In this document: positions 32,498 through 44,400 of the stretch, piece after piece
How the letters are laid out: each line of letters starts with the position of its first letter
Position numbering within the stretch: the stretch's first letter is position 1
Assembly: GCF_013385425.1 (NCBI RefSeq)
Contig: NZ_JACAQA010000007.1
Span: 124,001-188,000, forward strand
DNA length: 64,000 nucleotides
DNA from: Pseudomonas gingeri
GTDB taxonomy: Bacteria > Pseudomonadota > Gammaproteobacteria > Pseudomonadales > Pseudomonadaceae
Direction of reading: 5' to 3'
The notes under the pieces: generated by a model
Database searches by the model: none
What the model was told of the DNA's origin: nothing
What the model saw: the letters and a program-made list of their open reading frames with translations, nothing else
Made by a program: the position numbers and the translations under genes

Positions 32498-35400
32498 TAA
32501 ATTGAACTCACATAACGATAGTCTCGACCAGTTGAAACGTGCCGCCATGCTGCGCCTGCTCAAGCAGCGCGGCGCCACGCGGACCGTCGATACCACCTCG
32601 GACGACATGGTTGCCGTGGACCGCGACGGTCCGTTGGCGCTATCGTTCGCCCAGCAACGCCTGTGGTTCCTCGATCAGCTGGACCCGACGGCCAGCGCCG
32701 CCTACCACATGCCGGCGGCACTGGTGCTGCGCGGCAGCCTTGACCACAACGCACTGAAGGCCGCCCTCGATCAACTGGTGGCCCGCCATGAAAGCCTGCG
32801 TACCACCTTCCGCCGTGACGGCGAGCAGCCGGTGCAAATCATCGCGCCGGCCAACTGCGGCTTCAGCCTGGCGGAGCACGATCTGCGCCACCTCTCCGTC
32901 GAGCTGGCGGCAGAACAGGCCGCCCGGTTGAGCGAACGCGAAGCCACGACGCCCTTCGACCTGCTGAACGGGCCGCTGATCCGTGGCAGCCTGCTGCGCC
33001 TGGCCGACGATGAACACCGCCTGCTGATCACCCAGCACCACATCATCTCCGACGGCTGGTCCATCGGGGTGCTGGTCAAGGAGTTCGCCGCGCTGTACCA
33101 GGCCTTCAGCACCGGCCAGGCCGATCCCCTGCCGGCCCTGGCCCTGCAATACGCCGACTACGCGGCCTGGCAACGCCGGCACCTGGAAGGCGAACGCCTG
33201 AGCCGGCACGTCGAGTTCTGGCGCAGTCACCTGGCCGGCGCCCCGGCCTTGCTTGCGTTGCCCACCGACCGGCCACGTCCGGCGGTGCAGAGCTACCGTG
33301 GCGAGACCCTGAGCTTCGATTTGCCCGTGGCCCTGTCCGCGGCCATCACCCGCTTCGCCCAGTCCCGTGCCGCGACCCCGTTCATGACCCTGATGGCCGC
33401 CTGGGCGGTCCTGCTGGGCCGGATCAGTGGCCAGCAGGACGTGGTGATCGGCACCGTGACCGCCAACCGCGACCGCCAGGACGTGCAGGCGTTGATCGGT
33501 TTCTTCGTCAACACCCTGGCCCTGCGGGTGCGCCTGGACGCCAACCCGACCCTCGACCAGGTGCTGCAACAGGTCAAGGAACTGCTGCTGGAGTCCGCCA
33601 GCCGCCAGGACACCCCGTTCGAGCAAGTGGTCGAGGCCCTCAAGCCACCTCGCAGCGCCAGCTACAGTCCGGTGTTCCAGACCATGCTCTACACCAACGC
33701 CGGCGGTGCCGGCGGGCAGTTGCAACTGCCGGGATTGAACCTGGAGTTCCTGCCGTCGCACAAGGACAACACCCAGCACGACCTGTCGTTGCACATCGAC
33801 GAAGGCGGTTCGAGCCTGTCCTGCAGCCTGTCGTATTCCACCGCCCTGTTCGACGCCAGTACCGTCGAACGCCTGGCGGCGCGCTTCGAACGCCTGCTGC
33901 GGTGCTTCACCGAAGCCCCGCAAACCCGACTCGGCGCCCTGGAACTGGACGCGGCCCTGGCGCTGCCCGAGGTCAGCGCGCTGGTGCCGGTCCCGGCACG
34001 GCTGCCGCTGTCCTATCACCAGGAACGGGTCTGGTTCGTCGACACCTTCGAAACCGGCTACCTGTACGCGGCCAACCCGGTCTATCACAACGTCGCGCTG
34101 CTGCTGGAGATCTTCGGCGAACTGCAGGTCCAGGCCCTGCAAACCGCCCTCGACGGGCTGCTGGCCCGCCACGCCATCCTGCGCTGCCGGGTGCATTCCG
34201 ACGGTGCCAGCGCCTGGCAGAGCTTTGACGGCCCGGCGAGCCTGGTGCTGGAACAGCTCCAGGGTACTCCGGGCAACCTGACGGCCCTGGCCCTGGCCGA
34301 AACCCGCCGTCCCCTGGACATGAACGGCGGCAGCCTGGTGCGTGCCAGCCTGATTCGCGCGGACGAGAAAAACGCCGTGCTGGCCCTGGCCGTGCATCAC
34401 CTGCTGGCCGATCGCACGTCGATGCAACTGATCAAGCGTGACCTGCTGTCACTCTATGAAGCCGCCTGCGCCGAGCGCGAGGCCAACCTGCCGGCGCTGT
34501 CCCTGGGTTACAGCGACTTCGCCGCCTGGCAGCGCCAACTGCCGGCCGCCGTGCGCGAGAACCTGCGGGCCTACTGGGCCTATCAACTGCGTGGCAAGCT
34601 GCAAGCCCTGGAGCTGCCACTCAACCGCCCACGGGCGGCGGTCCATGTCTTCAGCGAAGCCACCCATGAGTTCGTTATCGAGGCGGCACTGGTCAAGCGC
34701 CTCAGCGAGCTGGCCCGGGACGTCGGCGTCAGCGCCGACAGCCTGGCCCTGAGTGCCTTCACCGCCCTGCTGCGGCGCTATGCCGGGCACGATGAATTGG
34801 TGATCGGCACCACCGCATCCTGCCGTGAACCGGCCCTGCAAGACGTGGTCGGCCCGCTCGACAACCTGCTGGTGATCCGCGGCACCTGCGATAGCGATAC
34901 CACCCTGCAAACCCTGCTGGAACAGACTGCCGGCACCCTGGCCGACGCCCGTCGTCATCGCCACATGCAGTTCGACCAGTTGGTGCTGGCCCTCAATCCA
35001 GCCAAGGACATGAGCCGCACCGCGCTGTTCGACGTGCTGTTCAACTTCCAGTCCGTCAGCGACAGTCGCACCCTGATCGCCGGGCTTGCGGTCAACAGCC
35101 TGGAAACCAACCTGGGCTACGGCAAGAACGACCTGCACCTGTTGATCAGTGCCGGCGAACAACACTGGAATGGTCACCTGGCCTACAACGCCGACTTCTT
35201 CGACCCTGAATTTATCCAGCAACTGATGCGTCACTACGTGCGCCTGTTGCAGGCCTTTGTCGACACCCCGCAACAGCGTGTCGACGACGTCGCCCTGCTG
35301 GATGCGGCCGAGCGTCAGCGGCAGGTCCTCGACTTCAACAATACCGAAGCCGCCTGGCCCGACAGCCTGACCCTGCACCAGATCTTCGAGGAACAGGCAC

Positions 35401-38400
35401 GCCTGACCCCGGACAATATCGCCGTCAACCTCGGCGAAGAACGCCTGAGCTATCGCCAACTCAACGAACAGGCCAACCGCCTGGCCCACAGTCTGCGCGA
35501 CGCGGGCGTGCAACCGCAGGAACTGGTGGCCATTGCCCTGGAGCGCTCGCTGGCGATGATCATCGCCACCCTGGCGGTGCTCAAGGCCGGCGCCGCCTAT
35601 GTGCCGATCGATCCCGCTTCGCCGGCTGAACGTATCGCCTATGTGTTGCGCGACAGCGGTGCCAGCAAGGCCATCGCCGGCCAGGACATCAGCCCCGCGC
35701 TGCTGGCGCTCGGCATTGAAGTCTTCGCGCCCGAATCGATCCATGCGGCGCCCCACAACGCCCGGTATTCGGCCAACCTGCCCAACCTCAACGCCCCGGA
35801 TCATCTCTGCTATGTGATCTACACCTCGGGATCCACCGGCGAACCCAAGGGTGCGCTGCTGGAACACCGCAACGTCGTGCGGCTGATGCACAACAATCGC
35901 TCGGAATTCGCCTTCAATGCCGAGGATGTCTGGTCGCTGTTCCACTCCAACGCCTTCGACTTCTCGGTCTGGGAGATGTACGGCGCCCTGCTCCATGGTG
36001 GCCGCCTGACCCTGGTCCCCGAAGCCCTGCGCCGCGATCCGGCGGAGCTGCTGGGTTTCCTCGAACGCGAACAGGTGACGGTGCTCAACCAGACCCCGTC
36101 GGCCTTCCTGCAGCTCAGCGGCGCCGCCCTGGCCCGCAGCGATGTGCGCCTGGAACACCTGCGTTATGTGATCTTCGGCGGTGAAAGCCTGGAGCTGGGC
36201 AAGCTCGACGCCTTCCATCAAGCCTTCGCCCATGTGGCGCTGGTAAACATGTACGGCATCACCGAAACCTGCGTGCACGTGACCTACAAGGCCATCGCGA
36301 CGGCAGATATCGCTGCCGGTATCTCCAATGTCGGCCGGCCGATCCCGACCACCGTGGCCTATGTCCTCGACGCCCAGCAGCGCCTGCTGCCCATCGGCGT
36401 GGCCGGGGAAATCTGTGTCGGCGGCCTGGGGGTCGGTCGCGGTTACCTGAACCGTGAGCAGCTGACCGCCGAACGTTTTATCGCCGACCCTCTGCGTCCC
36501 GGTGAGCGCCTGTATCGCTCCGGGGACCTGGGCAAGTTGCTGGACAACGGCGAGATCATTCACCTGGGTCGGATGGACGCCCAGGTGAAGATTCGCGGTT
36601 TCCGTATCGAGCTGGGGGAAATCGAGGCCAAGCTGCTGGCCTGTGACGGCGTGCGCGAAGCCCGGGTCCTGGCTCGCGATGACGTGGGCCAGGGCAAACG
36701 CCTGATCGCCTACCTGATCGCCAAGCCGTCGGTCCGCCTGGAAATCGCGGCCTTGCGCAAACAACTGGGCGCCACCCTGCCCGACTATATGATCCCCAGC
36801 GCCTTTGTCAGCCTGGCGGCCTACCCGCTGACCGGCAACGGCAAGCTGGACCAGGACGCGCTGCCGGCGCCGGACCTGGATGCCATGTCCGAGCGCGGCT
36901 ACACCGCACCGCAAGGCGCCACCGAACTGGCCCTGGCGCAGATATTCCAGGAACTGCTGGGCCTGGAACGCGTGGGCCGGCATGACGGCTTCTTCGAACT
37001 CGGCGGCCACTCCCTGCTGGCCGCGCAACTGGTTTCCCGGGTACGTCAGCAACTGGGCGGCGAGATGATGCTGCGCCAGCTGTTCAGCCACCCGACCGTG
37101 GCCGAACTGGCGCGGGTGGTCGGCGGCCTGCAAGCGACCGGGACCGACAGCATCGAGCCGGTCGAGCGCAGCGCGCCCTTGGCGCTGTCGTTCTCCCAGC
37201 AACGCCTGTGGTTCCTCGACCAGCTCGATCCCGGCGCCAGCAGTGCCTATCACATGCCGATGTCGCTGCTGTTGCGCGGCAATCTCGACCACGTCGCACT
37301 CAAGGCCGCCCTCGACCGCCTGGTGGCGCGTCACGAAAGCCTGCGCACCACCTTCGAACGCCACGGCGAACAGCCGGTGCAGATTATCGCCCCGGCGGAC
37401 TGCGGTTTCGCCCTGGCCGAGCAGGACTTGCGCACGCTGTCCTACGAGCAGGCCAGCCTCAGCGCCTCGCGCATTGGCAACAGCGAAGCCACGGCGCCCT
37501 TCGACCTGCGCCAGGGTCCGCTGATTCGCGGGCGCCTGCTGCGCCTGGCGGATGACGAACACATCCTGCTGATCACCCAGCACCACATCATCTCCGACGG
37601 TTGGTCGGTGGGGGTGCTGGTCAAGGAGTTCGCCGCCCTTTACCAAGCCTTCAACCAGCAGCAGGAAGACCCGCTACCGGCCCTGTCGATCCAGTATGCC
37701 GACTACGCCGCGTGGCAGCGCCGCACCTTCACCGGCGAGCGCCTGGCCGAACAGGCCGAGTTCTGGCGTGGACACCTGGGCGGCGCCCCGGCGCTGCTGT
37801 CCCTGCCCACCGACCGGCCACGCCCCGCAGTGCAGAGCTACCGTGGCGGCGACGTACCGGTACAGATCGATGCGGCGCTGTACCAACGCCTGGAGCGCTT
37901 CTGCCAGGCCCACAACATCACCCTGTTCATGGGCCTGCTCAGTGCCTGGTCGGTGCTGATGGCGCGCCTGGGTAACGAGCGCGACGTGGTGATCGGCGTA
38001 CCGACCGCCAACCGCGGCCGGACCGAAACCGAAAACCTGATCGGTTTCTTCGTCAACACCCTGGCCCTGCGCGTCGACCTCGGGCAGGACCCGAGCGTGG
38101 CGCAACTGCTGGAGCAGGTCCGCCAGACCACCCTGGCGGCCCACGAACACCAGGACATTCCGTTCGAGCAAGTGATCGAGGCCTTGCAGCCGCCACGCTC
38201 CCTGAGCCACAACCCGTTGTGCCAGGTCGCCCTGTCGCTGGACAATACCCCGGCTGGCGTCGAACTGAGCCTGCCGGGCCTGAGCCTGGTGCCCGTGGCC
38301 CAGGCCCATGAAACCGCGCAATTCGACCTGATGCTGACTCTCGGCAGCAGCAACGGTACCCTGGCCGGGGTGATCGAGTACGCCAGCGACCTGTTCGACC

Positions 38401-41400
38401 GCGCCACCGTCGAACGCTTCGCCCAGCACTTCCAGATCCTGCTGGAAGCGATGATCGAAGATGTTGCGCAACCGGTACTCGGCCTGCCATTGCTCACCCC
38501 CGCGCAACGCCAGGCCTCGCCGGCGCTGCTACCGCCGAAAGCGACATTCGCTGTCGAGCAACTGATTCACCAGCGTTTCGAAACCCAGGCGGCCAATCAC
38601 CCGCAGCGCACCGCCCTGGTCTTCGGCGAACAGAGCCTGAGCTACCAGGCCCTCAACCGCCGCGCCAACGGCATTGCCCGCGCCCTGCTCGCCCAGGGGG
38701 TGCGCCCGGATGATCGGGTGGCGATCCTCTCCCTGCGCGGCGTCGACATGCTCTGCGCAGTGCTGGCCGTGCTCAAGGCCGGTGCCGCCTACGTGCCGCT
38801 GGACCCGGCCTACCCGGCCGAACGCCTCGCCTACCTGCTGGACGACAGCGCACCGGTGGCGTTGCTCGCACAGACGGCCTGCCTCGATGCCCTGCTGGCG
38901 CATAACGTGCCAGTGCTGAAACTCGACGAGTTGAACCGCGAAGACGCCGCCGCTGACAGCAACCTGGACCTCAACCCGCGGGCCGACGAACTGGGCCTGG
39001 CGCCGCAGCACCTGGCCTATGTCATCTACACCTCGGGTTCCACCGGTTTGCCCAAGGGCGTGCTGGTGGAGCACGGCAACGTCGCGCGGCTGTTCGACAC
39101 CACCGCCGAGTTGTTCGACTTCGACCACAGCGACACCTGGACGCTGTTCCACTCCTTCGCCTTTGACTTCTCGGTCTGGGAAATCTGGGGCGCCCTGAGT
39201 TACGGCGGCAAGCTGGTGATCGTGCCGAGTGACGTGGCCCGTTCGCCGGATGACTTCTATGCCCTGGTCTGCCAGCAGCAGGTCAGCGTGCTGAACCAGA
39301 CCCCGAGTGCCTTCCGCCAGTTTATCGAGGCGCGCGGTCGCAGCGAGGCAGAACACAGCCTGCGCGAAGTCATCTTCGGCGGCGAGGCCCTGGACTTTCG
39401 CAGCCTGCGGCCGTGGACCGCGAGTACCCCGCTGTCGCGCACCCGCCTGGTGAACATGTACGGCATCACCGAGATCACCGTGCACGCCACCTACTACCCG
39501 GTCAGCCAGGCCGAGATCGACACCGCCGCACCGAGCCTGATCGGCCCGGCGCTGCCGGACCTGTGCCTGCGCATCCTCGATGACTACCAGCAACCGGTGC
39601 CGGTGGGCGTCAATGGCGAGATCTATATCGGTGGCGCCGGGGTCGCCCGGCATTACCTGAACCGTGACGCGCTGAACGCCGAACGCTTTATCGCCGACCC
39701 TTACTCCGATGTGCCGGGTGCCCGCCTGTATCGCACCGGCGACGTCGCCCGTTACCGCACCGATGGCGGCGTGGTCTACGTCGGCCGCAACGACTCGCAG
39801 ATCAAGATCCGCGGTTTCCGTATCGAACTGGGTGAAATCGAGGCGCAACTGCTGGCCTGTGCCGAAGTCCGCGAAGCCCTGGTGATCGTCCGTGAGGACC
39901 AACCCGGCGACAAACGCCTGGTGGCCTACCTGATCGCCGAAGACGGCAGCGCTCCCGAGTCCTCGGCCCTGCGCAGCCAACTGGCCGGCGTGCTGGCCGA
40001 ACATATGCTGCCGAGCGCCTTCGTGACCCTCGCGGCCTGGCCGTTGACCACCAACGGCAAGCTCGACCGTACGGCCCTGCCGGCACCGGACCTGTCCGCC
40101 GCCGTCAGCCGCCGCTACGAAGCACCGCTGGGGGCGATCGAAACCACCCTGGCCTCTGCCTGGCAGGAATTGCTCGGCGTTGAGCGGGTCGGTCGCCAGG
40201 ATCACTTCTTCGAACTCGGCGGTCACTCCTTCCTGGTCATCAGCCTGATCGAACGCCTGCGCCAGGCCGGTCTGCAACTGGATGTGCGCACCGTGTTCTC
40301 GGCGCCAACCCTGCAGGCCATGGCCACCGTCCTCGCCGGCGGCAGCCGTGCCGAACGGGTGGTCCCGGCCAACCTGATCCCGACCGATTGCACCGCGCTG
40401 ACCCCGCAGATGCTGCCACTGGTGACGCTGAGCCCGCAGGAGATCGAACAAATCGTCGCCGATGTTCCGGGCGGCGCCGCCAACGTGCAGGACATCTACC
40501 CGCTGTCGTCCTTGCAGGAAGGCATCCTCTTCCACCACCTGTTGCAGTCCGAAGGCGACGCCTACCTGATGCGCACCGTGGTGACCTTTACCACTCGCAC
40601 GCTGCTGGACAACTTCCTCGCCGCCGTGCAGGTGGTGATCAACCGCCATGACATCCTGCGCACCGCCCTGCGCTGGCACGGCCTGCCGCAACCGGTGCAG
40701 GTGGTTCATCGCCGGGCCCAACTGCCGGTGATCAACCTGGAGACAGCACCCGGTGAAGACGCCCTGGAGACGTTACGCCAGCGTACCGACACCCATCATC
40801 TGCGCCTGGATCTGCAACAGGCACCGCTGATCGCCGCGCATATCACCTACGATGCCCGGCGCGAACAGTGGCTGCTGGCATTGCTCGACCACCACCTGGT
40901 CAGCGACAACGTCACCTTGCGCCTGATCATGCTGGAGATCCAGGCGGTGCTGGCCGGCCAGGCCGACAGCCTGCCGCCGTCGCAGCCCTACCGCAATTTC
41001 ATCGCCCAGGCCGCCAGCGTTTCCCAAGCCGAGCATGAGGCCTACTTCCGCCGCCTGCTGGCCGATGTCGATGCCACCACCGCGCCTTATGGCGTGCTCG
41101 ATGTTCGCGGCAACGGCGCCGGGATCCAGCGTGCGGTGCAGCACTTGAGCGAAGATCTCAGTGCCCGGGTCTATCGCACCGCGCGCGCCCAGGGCGTACC
41201 GACCTCGGTGCTGTTCCATGCGGCCTGGGGCCTGGTGGTCGCGGCCACCAGCGGGCGCGACGACGGGATCTTCGGTACCGTGTTGTCCGGGCGCTCCCAG
41301 GGCACCACCGGTGCCGACCATGCGCTGGGAATGTTCATCAACACCCTGCCGATGCGTATTCGCCTGCAACACCACAGCGTGGGCGATATCGTCCAGGACG

Positions 41401-44400
41401 CCTACCAGCAGCTCAGTGAACTCCTGACCCACGAGCAGGCGCCGTTGGCCCTGGCCCAGCGTTGCAGTGCGGTGGATGCGTCGTTGCCGTTGTTCACGGT
41501 GATCCTCAACTGCCGTCACGGCGACCTGGTGAATGCCTCCGGGGAGAACGTCGAGGACATGGGCGAGCATGAAGGTATCCACTTCATCGCCTCTGAAACC
41601 CGCACCAACTACCCGATCGAGATTGCCGTAGCGAACGTGGCCAGCGGTTTCTCCCTGACCGCGCAATCCATCAGTGGTATCGACCCGCACCGTATCGCCG
41701 CCTATCTTGGCCAGGCCGTTGCCGAGCTGGTCGAGGCGCTTGAGCAAGACCCGGCACGTCTGGCCAGCAGCCTGGACGTCGTGCCCGAAGCCGAGCGGCA
41801 ACTGCTGCTCAACAGCTTCAACAACACCGCTACCGAGTTCGCGCCGGCAGAGCCGATCCATGCCCTGTTCGAAAGCCAGGTCCGTGCCAATCCCGACGCC
41901 GTGGCCCTGGTCTGCGAAGACCGCCAACTGAGCTATCGCCAGCTCAACCGCCGCGCCAACCATCTGGCCCGGCAACTGCTGGCCCTCGGTGTACGGCCGG
42001 ACGAACGCGTGGCGATCTGCGCCGAACGCAGCCTGGACATGATTGTCGGCCTGCTGGGTGTGCTCAAGGCCGGCGGCGCCTATGTACCCATCGACCCGGC
42101 CCACCCTGCCGACCGCATGGCCTTCATGCTGCAGGACAGCCAGCCGCGGGCGCTGTTGACTCAGACAGCGCTCACGCTACCGGCTGGCGATACGCCGCTG
42201 TTGCTGCTCGATACCGCCGAGTCGCTACGTGCCACTGACGATGAGGCTTTCGACGCCAACCCGACGGTTCCAGGCCTGACGCCGGAAAACCTGGCCTATG
42301 TCATCTACACCTCCGGTTCCACCGGCCAGTCCAAGGGCGTGATGGTCGAGCACCGTTCGGTGTTCAACTTCTGGAACGTGCTGACCCGCACCACCCACCA
42401 GCATTGCCCGACGCCAGCTACCGTGGCGCTTAACGCCGGGTTCTTCTTCGACATGTCGATCAAGAGCATCTCGCAGCTGTTCTCCGGCCACAAGCTGGTG
42501 ATCATCCCGCAACTGATCCGCGCCAGTGGCGGCGAGCTGCTGGACTTCCTTGAACAGCACCGGGTGCATGCCTTCGACTCGACCCCGTCGCAGCTCGATA
42601 CCCTGCTCTCCGCCGGCCTGCTGGAACGCAGCAGCTACCAGCCGATCAGCGTGCTGCTGGGTGGCGAAGCGATCAATGCCAGCACCTGGGAAAAACTGCG
42701 CAACTGCCCGACCATCCACTTCTACAACATGTACGGCCCGACCGAGTGCACGGTGGACGCCACCATCGACCTGATCCGTGATCTCGGTGAAAAACCGAGC
42801 ATCGGCCGGCCGATTGCCAATGTCCAGGTGCATGTCCTCGATGCCCGTGGCGAACCCGCACCACTGGGCGTGGCCGGGGAAATCCATATCGGCGGTGCCG
42901 GTGTGGCCCGCGGATACCTCAACCGCGACGAACTGAGCGCGGAACGTTTTATCGCCGACCGGTTCTCCGACGTCCCGAATGCTCGCCTCTACAAAACCGG
43001 CGACCTCGGCCGCTGGCTGGCCGACGGCACCCTGGAGTACCTGGGCCGTAACGACTTCCAGGTGAAGATCCGCGGTTTCCGTATCGAGCTGGGTGAAATC
43101 GAAAACGCCCTGCTGGCCGTCCCGGGTCTGCGCGAAGCGATCGTCATCTCCCGCGACGACAGCCAGGGTGATTCGGAGAACCAGCGCCTGGTCGCCTATG
43201 TCTGTGGCGAGCCGGTTCCGGCCGAACACCTGCGCAGCGAGCTGCTCAAGCACCTGCCCGAGTACATGGTGCCGAGCGCCTTCGTCCATCTGGACGCCCT
43301 GCCGCTGACCGCCAACGGCAAGCTCGACCGCCGCGCCCTGCCCGCCCCCGGCCAGGACGCCCTGGCCAGCAAGGCCTACGAGGCGCCGCAAGGCGATACC
43401 GAACTGGCCATCGCCGAGATCTGGAAAGGCTTGCTGCACCTGGATCAGGTCGGGCGCAACGACGGTTTCCTCGAACTGGGCGGCCATTCGCTGCTGGCCG
43501 TGCAGTTGCTCTCGCGGCTGCGGCGCAAGCTCGGCGCGCGAATCACCCTGCGCGAGCTGTTCGACGCACCGACCGTGCGGGGCCTGGCCTCACTGGTCAA
43601 CGCCTCGGCACCGAGCGAAGCGCAATCGATTCCCCTGGCCAACCGCTCGGGCCGCCTGCCGTTGTCGTTCTCCCAGCAACGCCTGTGGTTCCTCGATCAC
43701 CTGGATCACGCCGCCGGCGCCGCCTACCACTTGCCGACGGCATTGCGCCTGACCGGCACGCTGGACAAGGCCGCCTTGCACGCCACCCTGGATCGCCTGG
43801 TGGCACGCCACGAAACCCTGCGCACGCGCTTTGAACTGGTGGACGGCGAACCGCTGCAGAAAATCGCTCCGGCCGATACCCGCTTCCCGCTGGCACAAGA
43901 GGACCTGCGCGAATTGCCGAGTGATGAACGCGCGGCGACCCTGGCCCGCCTCGGTCAGGACAGTGCGACACAGTTGTTCGACCTGAGCCAGGGGCCATTG
44001 CTGCGTGGTTTGCTGCTGCAAATGGCCGACGAAGAGCACGTGCTGTTGATCACCCTGCATCACATCGTCTCCGACGGCTGGTCCAACAGTGTCCTGGCCC
44101 ATGAGGTGAGCGTGCTGTACACCGCGTTCAGCCAAGGCCAAAAGGACCCGTTGCCGGCCCTGGCCCTGCAATACGTGGACTACGCCGCCTGGCAGCGCCA
44201 GTCCCTCGACGGCCCGGCGCTGCAAGCCCAGGTCGACTTCTGGCGCCAGCATCTGGAAGGTGCGCCGAGCCTGCTGAACCTGCCCCTGGATCGTCCGCGT
44301 CCGGCCATCCAGAGTTATGCCGGCGGGATCGTCAACTGCGCCTTCTCGCCGGCCTTGAGCGCCGACCTGCGCGCCTTCAGCCAGGCCCAGGGCAGCACGC

